Shown here piece after piece: positions 1-10,039 of a DNA stretch of 64,000 bases. Position numbers and translations under genes: made by a program. The notes beneath the pieces are model-generated. The model was not told the DNA's origin, ran no database searches, and saw only the letters and a list, made by a program, of their open reading frames with translations. This DNA comes from Porphyridium purpureum. Taxonomy: Eukaryota > Rhodophyta > Bangiophyceae > Porphyridiales > Porphyridiaceae. The stretch is taken from the NCBI GenBank assembly GCA_008690995.1, contig VRMN01000002.1, positions 1,426,001-1,490,000 of the forward strand. The letters run 5' to 3'. The first letter of the stretch is position 1. Each line of letters opens with the position of its first letter.

Positions 1-1815
1 GCCGTCATCGCCTTGCCGTGACCCTTTCCAAAACGGAGCACGCTCGGACTTTTCAGGAGCGGGAAATTGCGACGGATGATCGCCGGCGGTAGGACTCTTC
101 TGCTCTTCTATTGGCGCGTCGTGGGGCATAACTTGTGTCGATGATGAAGATGATGCCTTGGCTATTTTTGATCGTTGAGAAGGAAAAGAGGTCATGAACC
201 CAGGTACCCTGGGCTCCGGAAGACAGTCAGCAATCATGCCGTGTTCACGGTGTCCCTGATGCGCCTGCTGCTGTTCTGACGACGTGTCAAAAGCCTCATG
301 TGTGTCTGGAAAAGCGTGCGGCTGAGCATCACTGCCACCGCTGAGTCGCAGCTTTTCCTTTTGAAATCCCTTTGCGATGCCTTCAGAAGATTCATCCCTT
401 GACGAAGGCAGAACCCGATTCAAGGACGACTTCTTTCCGTGACTTTTTCTTCCATGCGCCGTGGCATCTTCCCCGAGCACTGCTGCCGCCGCGGCATGCA
501 CGCCATCGCTGGAAGCCAGTCTTGCATCTATTGACCCGGCAGACTTTTGCGATTGCTTGCGTGACAGTGAGGAGAAGGTACGCATCGTCGCGCTTCGTGT
601 GTCGCTGCCAATAGCTGCGTCGTCCAGACTCTGCTGCGAAGAGTGTCCCTTCTTTCTTGAGGGCACTCCATGAATGGCTCGGTGACTGGTGGAGCCCGAC
701 AAGTTATCGTCAGGACTGAGCACAATCTCCTCTCGACTGCTTCCAAAGGAGCGAACTCTATCAGAAAGCGTATGGAGTCGCTGACTACCTCGCCGAAGAG
801 CGGCCATGCTAGTGTCATCGTGATGGTGTTCTTCGACGGCATTAGCAGCCCCTCGCATGGCAACCTTTTGGATGGCGATTGGAGCGCTCTCACGATCCCA
901 GTCGAGTGCCATTCGCGTAGTTAAGCGTGTCGGGACCTGCTCCATTCTGTCCATTTCAATAGCCGATCTCGGCTCGCGTATTTCTGCAGGATTTATCCCG
1001 CCGCGGTAAATTTCAACGCCGGAGCGCTGACGGCTGAGCTCAACTTCGAACTCATCCCGATCAAGCTCTGTCGCGGAACGGGAGGCGTACGCAGCGAGCT
1101 CGTGCGCAGGATCATCCAATACGAATGCATTCATTTCCCCACCGGCGTGTCCAGCAGAGCCGCGGTATGGCTCACGCGGGCGGTCCATTGCCGCACGGGA
1201 CGGAAATTTAATCAGTGACGATTCCATATCGTCATTCTCGCCGTACGCCACGTCAATTTTGAATTTCTGGTCCGCAGACTCGACGTCTGTCCCTGATGAA
1301 TCCGCTGCTTGTTCGCTTGCCTTTTGCTCGGCATCACGCGAACTTGCCGGCGCCAAAACCAGCCCCATCCCATTCGCCTCCATTTGTTCGGCGGTCATGT
1401 TTCTTCCCTCATAATCACATGAGACTGCTGTTACTATACCCACGTTCGCATGTGGCGCGGTGCCTGCTTTGGTCTGTTTTGACTGGCTCAACGAATGGAC
1501 GCTCGGAATTTCCGCAAACACGCTGGATGAATTTGGGGGCGACAAGGACCGCAGTGACCGCGGTTCCGACGGCACAGGCCGCGGCGCGGACAACGCCACG
1601 GGAAACGCCGCATCCGCACTCGACATTCTTTTGCCGGGCGCGCTCGATGGCTCGTACTTCTCCCCCGTCGCGGCGGGCGTTATGCTCGCGTCCCTTGGCT
1701 GCGCGCTCCTGCTTGGCTGTCGCGACGTGCGCTTCAAGCTCGGGAACGCCCACTTTCCCTTCTGCGCCACGGGCACTGCGCCGCCTCCGCCGCTATCTCG
1801 CTGCGCGGCGTCCAT
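1..1815 (-). CDS. Hypothetical serine-rich hydrophilic protein, N-terminal part, runs off left edge
   Basis: One minus-strand frame is open from base 1 up to a stop at 1849-1851, giving about 605 codons from the first ATG at 1813-1815 (protein begins MDAAQRDSGGGGAVPVAQKG). Other in-frame ATGs at 1626 and 1398 could be the real start. The protein is rich in Ser, Arg, Glu, Asp and Gln, with short homopolymers (a five-serine run, HHHDD, QQQ, five alanines). I see no signal peptide, membrane segment or catalytic motif, and no family I recognise; it looks largely disordered. A domain may lie beyond the left edge. Almost every tta, cta or tca in the first 1.4 kb falls in the other two frames, which is strong evidence for coding. 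The next gene, a zinc-finger protein, lies upstream on the same strand. Confidence 0.72.
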   Translation of the reverse strand, partial: MDAAQRDSGGGGAVPVAQKGKWAFPSLKRTSRQPSRSAQPRDASITPAATGEKYEPSSAPGKRMSSADAAFPVALSAPRPVPSEPRSLRSLSPPNSSSVFAEIPSVHSLSQSKQTKAGTAPHANVGIVTAVSCDYEGRNMTAEQMEANGMGLVLAPASSRDAEQKASEQAADSSGTDVESADQKFKIDVAYGENDDMESSLIKFPSRAAMDRPREPYRGSAGHAGGEMNAFVLDDPAHELAAYASRSATELDRDEFEVELSRQRSGVEIYRGGINPAEIREPRSAIEMDRMEQVPTRLTTRMALDWDRESAPIAIQKVAMRGAANAVEEHHHDDTSMAALRRGSQRLHTLSDRVRSFGSSREEIVLSPDDNLSGSTSHRAIHGVPSRKKGHSSQQSLDDAAIGSDTRSATMRTFSSLSRKQSQKSAGSIDARLASSDGVHAAAAAVLGEDATAHGRKSHGKKSSLNRVLPSSRDESSEGIAKGFQKEKLRLSGGSDAQPHAFPDTHEAFDTSSEQQQAHQGHREHGMIADCLPEPRVPGFMTSFPSQRSKIAKASSSSSTQVMPHDAPIEEQKSPTAGDHPSQFPAPEKSERAPFWKGSRQGDDG

Positions 1816-2014
1816 CCCAGACCTTCTGTCAGTCCCTCTCCCTTTCCCTCACACACCGACCCACAGCGTGAATCCAAAGTCCACCAGCCGACACACGCCC
1901 GCACCAACTCGCACGCGCTCGCGCTTTTTTTTCTCGCCTCTGCCAGACTGCGCACGCGCGTGTTCTGTAACGGCAGGCCGCATGACTAAAAACGGGCCGT
2001 TTACATATAAAATA

Positions 2015-2022
2015 GGTACAGT
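2015..2022 (+). promoter_or_regulatory. GGTACAGT motif next to TATA-like run
   Basis: Exact GGTACAGT directly follows TATAAAATA (2006-2014). It is one of seven exact copies of this 8-mer in non-coding DNA of the window. It lies about 200 bp upstream of the minus-strand start at 1815. The TATA run reads better on the plus strand, so orientation is uncertain. Confidence 0.4.
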
Positions 2023-2110
2023 GCTGGTGCGAGCGGTGGTGGTTGGGCCGTGGGTGGCAGGTCGGGAGGGTGAAGGTTGGTAGTTGTGTGTGTGCAGAGG
2101 CGTGCAGGGA

Positions 2111-2290
2111 AGTCTGGTGCCTGCGCGCCCGCGAATGGTCAGAAAGTATTGAGTTGTTCACTTGCAGTCTGGTGCCTGCGCGCCCGCGAATGGTCAGAAA
2201 GTATTGAATTGTTGACTTGCAGTCTGGTGCCTGTGCGCCCGCGAATGGTCAGAAAGTAATGAGTTGTTGACTTGCAGTCTATTGCCTGAT
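2111..2290. repeat. 55-bp tandem repeat, about 3.2 copies
   Basis: Units start at 2111, 2166 and 2221, each beginning AGTCTGGTGCCTG, with a degraded partial fourth copy from 2276. Copies differ by only a few substitutions. The 55-bp period is not a multiple of three and the repeat is not in a coding frame I trust. It lies downstream of the zinc-finger gene and upstream of the partial gene at 1-1815. Confidence 0.9.
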
Positions 2291-2403
2291 TTGCTGTTAG
2301 CTCTGATGTCAGTAAAAGCCCCACTCGGAAGGAATACATGCCTATCATTCGGTGCTCATGATCTGGTTTCATTCATACACGTGCGCTAGTCTTGTCATAC
2401 TTG

Positions 2404-4398
2404 TCAGTCGTAGTCAGGATACCCATCGCCTTCGAAATCCGGGTCGTAGTCCTGATCAGAGTCGGTGGGAAAGGTCTCTGGTCGAGAGCTCGGCCCGGCA
2501 CCGGGGGTGGATCGAAGCGTGCGACGCGAAGGTGCGATCCCAGTGCCTCTTGGATCACCATCTACTGGAGCGCTTGGCCCTGAGCCTCCGGCATCCTGAC
2601 CCGAGGCTGAGCGCCCATGCATGCGATCCATGTGGGCACGCAGACGCGCAGGCATTTTAAACTTCTTGGTGCATTTCGAGCACTGGAAAGGTCGTTCTGT
2701 GCTGTGCGCCTGCTGCACGTGTTGCCGCAGGTTTCCGCCATAGCTGAAACGTTTGTCACAGTGCGGACACTGAAACGGCTTGAGATTTTTGTGCACACCA
2801 TGAATGTGCTCCCGGCAGTGGCTTTTCTGTCTGAACTGCCTGTCGCAATGCAAGCACCTATACGCAAGGTGTTCGCTCGGGCTGGTGTTCGCATCTTGTG
2901 GATCACGTTGATGCTCGTAATCTACACCTCTCAGAAAGTGCGATTCGGGGCTTACGTTTCCTTCAGCATCCCAAGGCGGGCCCGGCACACCGCTCACGGC
3001 AGCCATGAGTTCAGCAGCTACCATGTCTGCCTCCGAACCATCTGGATGGCCAGGCATGATATCGGTTTGCATGAATGCAAGATTCGAGGTGTTGGACAAC
3101 ATGGGATCATCATCACGCCACAACGCTGACAAGTGCTGAGTATTCCGACGCGCCTCGTCCGTATGAGCCCATGCAGCACTTCCAAATACTTGACCACTAG
3201 ATTCTTGCTGATTTGGTGCCGGCGCCGGTTGTCGTGAGGACGATGACGCTAGGTCAACCTCTTCCCGGGCCATGCGGCGGTCGGCACCCTCTCCATATGT
3301 CTCCCTGGGTGCCTCTAGCTCTGCTGCTGGTCCGTCCTCCGTATCAGGGTAAATTTCGTACGGATCTAGCAAGACCTCGCTGGGCGTAGGCCTCGCAGGG
3401 AGCCCAACAAATTGAGAATCGTTTCTGCCTGGAGGCGCCCGCCCCGTCCCTGAGCCGGCAATCAAAGCTGAAAGCCCCCACGAAGATTGTGCGCTCTGCT
3501 GCTGTTGCTGCTGAGACTGCGCTCCTGATGCGCTGCTTCCATCACGGGAGGGTTGACTCTCCTGCTGCCGCTGATCTCTCCCAGCGCCTGAATTCCCCTC
3601 ACCTTGCGACTCCCCACTTGCCGAAGCAATGGCTCCGGGAGGGAGACTGCCACCAGTTGTCCTATTTTGCTCAGCACTGGTGCTCCTGAACAATGCTCGA
3701 AAGGCTTTAACAATGTGAATCGAATTCGACGAAATAGCATCTGAAGCACCGCTGTCAGACATGGACGAATGGGACCTCGACGAAGTCGCTGCACTGGAGG
3801 TCCTAGATTGAGAAGGTAGATGTGTCGCGCCGACTTGTACGCTGACCAATCCGTTTGCTTCACTCAGAGACACCACTGAGTTCGCATGTCGCTGTAGATG
3901 CCGATGGGTCTTTTGTTTGGAAGCAGCCAAACCCTTGGTCATCTCGGTAAATGCCGGATCGAAGGCGACACTAAGCTCCCTGAATCGGGAATCCAGTTGA
4001 ACAACTTGATCACCGGGACCAAGAGATGTAGCATCAGTCACCTTGGCTTCAACGTGATCGACATCGCTTCTGTGCCCAGATTCTGGAGTGGAGCTTGCCC
4101 GCTCTTGCGAGACGGGCGGAGACAACGACGACATGCTCGAGACACTCTGATCAAAGGCCACGCATGATGGTCTACGTTGACGCTCGGAATCTTGCCGGTC
4201 GGAATCGTACTGCGCAGACTGCTCGCTCGCTCTGACGGCACGGGACCCGTCTGCCTGATCTGGACGATGGCGAGGCGTGAGCGCACGCTGCGACGGCGAG
4301 CCGTCGACCGACGCCGCGGCGTCCGATCTCGGCGTCCGCGAGGTTCCGTGCTCAGGCGGCATGCCATCTCCACGTTCTCCACCATCGCGCTGCGCCAT
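2404..4398 (-). CDS. C2H2 zinc-finger protein, three C-terminal fingers
   Basis: Protein of 664 residues from an ATG at 4398. About 510 residues of low-complexity sequence rich in Ser, Gln, Asp and Glu precede three consecutive C2H2 fingers near residues 515-596. Spacing is C-X2-C-X12-H-X4-H in each: CLHCDRQF with HIHGVH, CPHCDKRF with HVQQAH, CSKCTKKF with HMDRMH. A short acidic tail follows. Linkers of the LKPFQCP and TERPFQCS type suit sequence-specific DNA binding, so a nuclear transcription factor is the natural inference; its targets cannot be read from sequence. A TATA-like run lies about 170 bp upstream. The gene at 44348-45688 has the same three-finger C-terminal layout. Confidence 0.9.
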   Translation of the reverse strand: MAQRDGGERGDGMPPEHGTSRTPRSDAAASVDGSPSQRALTPRHRPDQADGSRAVRASEQSAQYDSDRQDSERQRRPSCVAFDQSVSSMSSLSPPVSQERASSTPESGHRSDVDHVEAKVTDATSLGPGDQVVQLDSRFRELSVAFDPAFTEMTKGLAASKQKTHRHLQRHANSVVSLSEANGLVSVQVGATHLPSQSRTSSAATSSRSHSSMSDSGASDAISSNSIHIVKAFRALFRSTSAEQNRTTGGSLPPGAIASASGESQGEGNSGAGRDQRQQESQPSRDGSSASGAQSQQQQQQSAQSSWGLSALIAGSGTGRAPPGRNDSQFVGLPARPTPSEVLLDPYEIYPDTEDGPAAELEAPRETYGEGADRRMAREEVDLASSSSRQPAPAPNQQESSGQVFGSAAWAHTDEARRNTQHLSALWRDDDPMLSNTSNLAFMQTDIMPGHPDGSEADMVAAELMAAVSGVPGPPWDAEGNVSPESHFLRGVDYEHQRDPQDANTSPSEHLAYRCLHCDRQFRQKSHCREHIHGVHKNLKPFQCPHCDKRFSYGGNLRQHVQQAHSTERPFQCSKCTKKFKMPARLRAHMDRMHGRSASGQDAGGSGPSAPVDGDPRGTGIAPSRRTLRSTPGAGPSSRPETFPTDSDQDYDPDFEGDGYPDYD

Positions 4399-6113
4399 AC
4401 TCCTCGCGCGCGATCGCGCGACTCGCGCGCGACCCTATACCTGCCCCGATTGGAACCCTCGGGCTGGTAGCCGTCTGCGCGGCCTTGGGCGGTCAAGGAG
4501 TCTGTGTTCGCGACCGGACATTTCGCCAATCGCCACGCCGCGGCCACAAGCTTCTCGTTCCCTCTTTTTATATACATTATACCCGCCGAAAACAAACACC
4601 GTGAACTGCGAGCCTACCAGGTGTCTACAAACATCCACGGTGTGCGTGCGCTTGTTCGACACAAAAACAAAACAACCAAAAAAAAAAAGGAAGAAAGAAA
4701 ACAATGAGTCGGACGGGTGTTCAGCACAAAGAGCGCAGGCCACACGGAGACGGCGACAGAGCTGGCTGATTGGATGTAGGTCGATCTCAAACATTGTAAA
4801 CGAGGACAGACCCCCCCACACACACACACATGGCCTCAAATTTTTTTTGAAAAGGGAAGGAAAACTGGCGAGGAGCGAGAAACACCCGTAAATTTGTCCG
4901 ACCCACTCTAAAAGCCGCGAGAATGGTGCTATGCGGGCTCGCGGTGATAGTGGTCGTGGTGGCTGGGGCAAAAGCGCGCGCCGAGTTTGATCCACGTGTC
5001 GTGCTGGGTGCGTTAGTGTGTGGTGCTTCCGCACTGCATTGGACAACCTCACGGTATGAACTCATGTGAACTCATTCAAAGCGTCCGTGCGCGCTCGTGT
5101 GGAACAAAGTCGTGTCTCTCGATTCAGTTTCTATTCCAACGACTGGCACGTAGACCGTTGTGCCCCCTCATGTTCTAACCCGCGTGTCTTCCCCTATCCA
5201 TCGGGCGTCGAGCAGTCCTACAAGGAAATGTTATGCGAGTGAGTTCCGAGGAGCATACCAAATCCACGTAGACCAAAATTGTATCTTCCACAAGTGAGGC
5301 GTGCGAGTCAGCTATCGCAACCGCCAACCCCGGCAACGTAAAACAATTCATCGGTGCAAATTACAATTTATGCGGATAAGAACCGAGCGGCGCCAAACCA
5401 CGAGTCGGAGCTGACGAGGACGAAAGGGGGGAATGGCGCGTGTCTTCAATTTGGACCTGTGGAAATCTGTTCCGGCGTCGGGGATCGAAGGTGCCGTGGA
5501 ACACATCAAGTAGCATTGAGGTCACGAAACGTGCATCTGCATGGACACAAGTCGGGTGAGGGGGGGCCATTGTATGGCGGTCAATGTGCCATGACGGTGG
5601 AATACATACTCTACGCCCGCCCAAAGCGGCAATGATTTTATTTGTCACGCAAGCACAAAATACCGTTGACGCGTCACCGTCTCGTTTCATGTGTTTTAGA
5701 AATGAGTTTCTGTCAAGCCGTCAGAATGTGTCCACGCGTCGTTTGAAGAAGAGAAGGTAGTGCGGCAAAGACCGAACGCAACCATCATTATCAAACGGCA
5801 CGGAAGGCGACCGGACGCTTAAAATGGCAAGTCCGTCAAGGCCACACGCCTTCCCAGCTGTAGAGAATGGCCCCTGCGATGAGTTGCTTGGTAACTGAGC
5901 TACGACGGCGGCACGACGCGCAAGTCGAAGGGTAGCTCTCATTTACTCCACGCGCTGGCATTATCCTATTCACACTAGCGCCCAACTTCCTCCTCGCCAT
6001 ACATTGTCTTGACCGCCAAGGCAAAGTCTTGAAACAGCCTGCTTCCTCCGCAATACCATGCCTCCTCGCGAGGCATGCCCGCCAAGTCATGTCAGTACGC
6101 ACGTTCATGTTTT
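4399..6113. other. Intergenic region, upstream of zinc-finger gene
   Basis: Holds the zinc-finger gene's likely promoter (TATA-like run at 4565-4574), a GC-rich palindrome at 4407-4420, an A-rich run near 4678-4703 and a short CA repeat near 4818-4830. Short open frames on both strands overlap each other and look like chance. From about 5.1 to 6.1 kb I see nothing convincing. Confidence 0.5.
4565..4574 (-). promoter_or_regulatory. TATA box of zinc-finger gene
   Basis: The plus strand reads TTTTTATATA, so the minus strand carries TATATAAAAA about 170 bp upstream of the ATG at 4398, in the right orientation. Confidence 0.5.
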
Positions 6114-9100
6114 CTAGCAAAAGGCCGCCAGATGTTTGTGGACCTCGGCACTGAGCGCCTTGACATCGAACCGGATTTCCTGTGACCGGAAACATCCCGA
6201 TGCCCCGGCGAGGCCGTGGTCTGTCTTTTCGTGCATATTCCACACCTCGTTCATAGCCGTCGGAGCCGCGCCAAAGCGCAGTGACGATTCGGCTGTCGAA
6301 AAGGCTTCACCTTGCTCGTGGACGATACGCATGAAGCCCGTCACTTTGTCTGCGGCCGCCTGCGCCTCTTTTTCCGACATGTGGCTCCTCACGTTCTGAT
6401 ACATCAGACACTTCTGTAGACTCTCATCGTCTGGGTTGGAAATCCAGAACATGTACGAAATGTGCATCGAGCGCGCCATTTTCTGGAACAGATTGATGAC
6501 ATGGGCGAATGGTAGCACCTCGACCATCAGCGCGCCCTGTTTCATAAATATCAAATTTCCGTTGAACTCGCTGTGTGATGTAATGACAACGTCCGCCGCA
6601 TAGAACGCCGCGCGCTGCTGCTCGAAAGACATTTTCTCCACATCGTCAAGCACAGATACCTCGACGCTGTATTTGCCGTTTGTCGCAGCGCCGCCCCGGA
6701 GCGCAGCCGTGAGCGCGTCGACACCGACAAAACTGCGCCCATACCCTGTGCCCTTGCTGTGATCACTGATCCGATTCATGATTACCACACGGAAAGGTCG
6801 CTTTGCGCACTGAGGCAGGAGCGAAAAGGCATCTTGTCCATATTTGTCCTTGAGCGCCCGTAAAAGCGGATGATGTGTGCGAAGACTTGCCGGAATGTTC
6901 GGCTGATTCTTCGAGAATACAATACTCTGGAAAAATACTTTCTTGCGCGGATCTGGTGTTTCAGTGTACATGAAGCGCATGCGAGGCGACATCGAATTAA
7001 GCATCGATAGAATCCATGGCGCGACCTTGGCCTTGTCTGACAAACGGTATTTGGGACGGAGAGTCGCCGCGCTGGGTGCCTTGCAAGGTAAGCCAGCATC
7101 CGCTGCCTCACTGCTCATCTCGCAGCCCATGGTAAACCCGGACAGTGCCGTATCTTCCATCAAAGCACCAAACAAGGTATAGTCCCGATATAAGAAGTCT
7201 CTTGCAAAAAAATGCGCAGCCTTGGCGGTGGCCGCGGTGCCCACTGGAGCAATGAGGTCCACGCTGTGCGCCAAATCTTCCATCGAAAGAAGCGCCTCTT
7301 GCTTCTCCACGGTAAAATACTTTACCGGGTAGGTGATGCCGCATTGTAACTGCATCTCTTCAGTTACTACCTTTTTCAGGCCCTCTTGCACTAGCAACCA
7401 GGTCTTGCCCGACTTGTCCTCCTCCAGAAAAACGTTCGTCAAGCGACAGATGGGCCCTGCAAGATCCGGGTGTCTAAAGGTCTGCACGGCCGCCTCATGC
7501 AGTGCTTGGCCGGGGCCACTAGTGCACTTTGTCTCGGCAAAACTTAGCACAGCGTCCGCAAGACGGTCTGCGTCGACTGTGAAATCTTGATGGCGAAGAC
7601 ACATGGTATGAAAGTTCGGCACGTGCTCCTTTTCGGTATGCAAGTTCCAGGCTTCGTGTATTTTGAGCAACTTGGGGCCCGTGTAATGCGCAAAGTCTGT
7701 CGCGTTATACTCGGCCATGAACACTTCAAGCCTTTTGATGAAAGACTCGACGGATGCGATGGCCGATTTGCGCGTAAGCTCTGTCAGCTCCTTGGCGCGG
7801 CGCTCGACATTGTTGTACATGAGACACTCGCGCAGCGAAGCCACATCCAGTGGCGCGATAGTAAACAGATAATTGACGTCCAAAAGATGGGCAAAGCGTT
7901 CAAATAGGTCGATCGAATGCGAAAAGGGAAGCACTTCAAGAATCAAACCAGAACGCTGGGCAAATATCAGGTTCGTCGCGCCCGCACCGTGGGCCACGAT
8001 TGCCACATCTGGTTCCGCAAATTTGCGCACCTGATATTCAAACGTCTTTCCTTCAAAGTATTCCACGCTGACCTGTACTTCCATGCCGCGCTGCTTGCCC
8101 GTACTCTCCAAGCTCGCCACAATGTTTTCAATATTGTTGAAATGGCGCCCATATCCAATATGCCGCGAGTGATTGCTGATTCGGTCTTGGATCATCACCC
8201 GCAACGGACGCGAACCGTCGCACGCTGGCAGGCGATCACGAAACACTACCCCATTGTTCGAGTATATCGGGTGCTTGCTGCGAAGCTGCACTGGCGGCTT
8301 CTGCTGCTTGCTGACAACAATGCTGCGAAAGTACTGCGGACTCGATGACCGGAAGTACACATCCGGCTCGGGCTGGTACAAAATCCGCAGCAGAGGGGAG
8401 AGCGATCTCAAGAATGCGCGAACCCAATATTGTGTCTTCTCACGCGGCGGAATCATGTACGCAATACGGTACTGATCTGGAGACAGCGGCTCACACGACT
8501 CGCCCTTGGCGTCTGTGCACATGTACTTATACACACCTGTCTGGTACCCTTCGGTATCCCACAAGGTACCAATGGAAGTATAGTCCTGCGTCAAAAACTG
8601 CCTCACGAAATGGGGCATGTGAAACTCGATGTTCTTTTCAAGAGGGTTGACATAGTCATAAGTCTCCTGGTCGGCCGGCAAAATTGCACCTTGTGTCGCT
8701 TCGTCGTAAAAGGCGTAATCAAATGTGAAGCCGCAGTCGCTTGCGTGCTTTTCGATAATTTCTTTGAGCGACTTTGGCAACATGACGGTGGACGACGTGG
8801 CCTTTGACGTGTCAATGTAAACATTGTTGATGCGACACACCGGTGACTTGAGCGTGCTCTCGTCGCGCCCTTCCCACATCTCAAAGCGTGATAGATGCCT
8901 CGAGTCCGTTCCCAGCGTCACGGAAAACGACACGGGCGGGTCCTTCGGTTCGCTCACCGCCGGATTCTCCGCAAGTAAGCGGGCGCTCTTTTCGCCGACC
9001 GATTCTCTTTCGACTTCGGGGTCTGCATTTTTGTTCTGCTCCCCGTCTTGCAGACGCTCCTCTACGACGCCTGACTGCTTGCTGTCTTCGTCTCCCACAT

Positions 9101-9851
9101 GTCCATTGGCCTGCTCATTTGGCTCAGCTTGTGCGTCAATGACACCAGCGCTTCCTTCCACAGGCTGCTGGCTACCGAGCCTTTCCAGATCGGACACTTT
9201 GCGCCCCGCTGCCCCGCTAGCGTCAAGATACGCAGCGAGCGACGGCTGCACGGCGCCGACCTCATTCTGATCTTGACTGCTCATATGCATCCCCGCGAGC
9301 ACATCATGTATTGAGGGCGGCGCCGACGAGAATTTGAATACCAGCAGTAGGATCGCACCGACAAGCAGGAGCACGGAGGCGAGCAGTACTGTCACTCTGG
9401 CATGCGACGCGGACGACGCATGTGACGGCTTCTGCAGCGAGCACCAAATGCGGTTGATCCAGACCTTCCACGAAGCAAACCACCGCTGCAGGCGAGATCC
9501 AGTTCCCATACCGATTCTCTGCTGTCCTGCCGCCTCTGCATCATACGCATCAAACGACTTGACTGTCTTTGCACCGCCGCCCGCCGCACTCGCTGTACTC
9601 TTCACCTTGGCCGCGGCGGCAGACGAATCAACTCCTCGCGGGCGCGCACGCGGCGCGCGAGACACGCTACCTGCGTTCGATGCGCCCGTCCCTGAACCAG
9701 TCTTTGTCCCACCACGCGCCGTGCCCGCGGCGCTGCTCACCGCCGTGCGCGAAGCCGCGGTGGCGCCACGAGGCGCGCTGCCCGTCGCCGCCGCGCCCTT
9801 CTCAGCCTTGACTGGCACCGACGCATTCCGCCGGCCAGACCTACCCTCCAT
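6114..9851 (-). CDS. Membrane-anchored protein with two tandem GT61-family glycosyltransferase domains
   Basis: The longest frame starts at 10181, but I place the start at the ATG at 9851 (MEGRSGRRNASVPVKAEKG), giving 1245 residues; the upstream residues look like translated leader. A basic, Ala/Ser-rich cytosolic segment is followed by one membrane segment near residues 153-172, a type II Golgi-style anchor. Two homologous halves follow, each with the GT61/DUF563 pattern: RISNHSRHIGYGRHF then AHGAGATNLIF and LILEVLPF in the first; RISDHSKGTGYGRSF then TSHSEFNGNLIF and LMVEVLPF in the second. GT61 enzymes include plant xylosyl- and arabinosyltransferases and animal EOGT. A role in making the alga's sulphated cell-wall polysaccharide or in protein glycosylation is inference. 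The second half lacks the HGAG motif. Confidence 0.85.
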   Translation of the reverse strand: MEGRSGRRNASVPVKAEKGAAATGSAPRGATAASRTAVSSAAGTARGGTKTGSGTGASNAGSVSRAPRARPRGVDSSAAAAKVKSTASAAGGGAKTVKSFDAYDAEAAGQQRIGMGTGSRLQRWFASWKVWINRIWCSLQKPSHASSASHARVTVLLASVLLLVGAILLLVFKFSSAPPSIHDVLAGMHMSSQDQNEVGAVQPSLAAYLDASGAAGRKVSDLERLGSQQPVEGSAGVIDAQAEPNEQANGHVGDEDSKQSGVVEERLQDGEQNKNADPEVERESVGEKSARLLAENPAVSEPKDPPVSFSVTLGTDSRHLSRFEMWEGRDESTLKSPVCRINNVYIDTSKATSSTVMLPKSLKEIIEKHASDCGFTFDYAFYDEATQGAILPADQETYDYVNPLEKNIEFHMPHFVRQFLTQDYTSIGTLWDTEGYQTGVYKYMCTDAKGESCEPLSPDQYRIAYMIPPREKTQYWVRAFLRSLSPLLRILYQPEPDVYFRSSSPQYFRSIVVSKQQKPPVQLRSKHPIYSNNGVVFRDRLPACDGSRPLRVMIQDRISNHSRHIGYGRHFNNIENIVASLESTGKQRGMEVQVSVEYFEGKTFEYQVRKFAEPDVAIVAHGAGATNLIFAQRSGLILEVLPFSHSIDLFERFAHLLDVNYLFTIAPLDVASLRECLMYNNVERRAKELTELTRKSAIASVESFIKRLEVFMAEYNATDFAHYTGPKLLKIHEAWNLHTEKEHVPNFHTMCLRHQDFTVDADRLADAVLSFAETKCTSGPGQALHEAAVQTFRHPDLAGPICRLTNVFLEEDKSGKTWLLVQEGLKKVVTEEMQLQCGITYPVKYFTVEKQEALLSMEDLAHSVDLIAPVGTAATAKAAHFFARDFLYRDYTLFGALMEDTALSGFTMGCEMSSEAADAGLPCKAPSAATLRPKYRLSDKAKVAPWILSMLNSMSPRMRFMYTETPDPRKKVFFQSIVFSKNQPNIPASLRTHHPLLRALKDKYGQDAFSLLPQCAKRPFRVVIMNRISDHSKGTGYGRSFVGVDALTAALRGGAATNGKYSVEVSVLDDVEKMSFEQQRAAFYAADVVITSHSEFNGNLIFMKQGALMVEVLPFAHVINLFQKMARSMHISYMFWISNPDDESLQKCLMYQNVRSHMSEKEAQAAADKVTGFMRIVHEQGEAFSTAESSLRFGAAPTAMNEVWNMHEKTDHGLAGASGCFRSQEIRFDVKALSAEVHKHLAAFC

Positions 9852-10031
9852 CGCGAAGCATCCAGCCACGCAGAACCACGCACAGATCCGCACACCACCT
9901 CCTCCTCCCCCCTCCTCCCTCTCGACCTTTCTGTCTCTCGCCACCGCACTCGGGCTTGTCCATTTTCGCGTGTCTGCCTGATCGCTCATGACTGTACACC
10001 CACCCACACGCCGTTCTTGCCACACATTCTC

Positions 10032-10039
10032 ACTGTACC
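10032..10039 (-). promoter_or_regulatory. GGTACAGT motif upstream of GT61 gene
   Basis: Exact copy on the minus strand, about 180 bp upstream of the ATG at 9851. A close relative, GGTGTACAGT, lies at 9991-10000 in the same orientation. Confidence 0.4.

Larger units (their letters stand above)
1816..2403. other. Intergenic region with TATA-like sequence, GGTACAGT site and 55-bp tandem repeats
   Basis: This stretch separates the partial minus-strand gene from the 3' end of the zinc-finger gene. It holds a TATA-like run at 2006-2014 next to a GGTACAGT motif (2015-2022), then three direct copies of a 55-bp unit. I see no gene in it. Confidence 0.6.

Noticed and set aside
4435-5052. Open frame of 205 codons on the minus strand upstream of the zinc-finger gene
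   Set aside because: It crosses the likely TATA box and low-complexity A-rich and CA-rich runs, overlaps frames on the other strand, and looks like translated promoter DNA.
5354-5690. Overlapping open frames on both strands near 5.5 kb
   Set aside because: Both are about 100 codons, within chance for this base composition, and neither has a recognisable domain.
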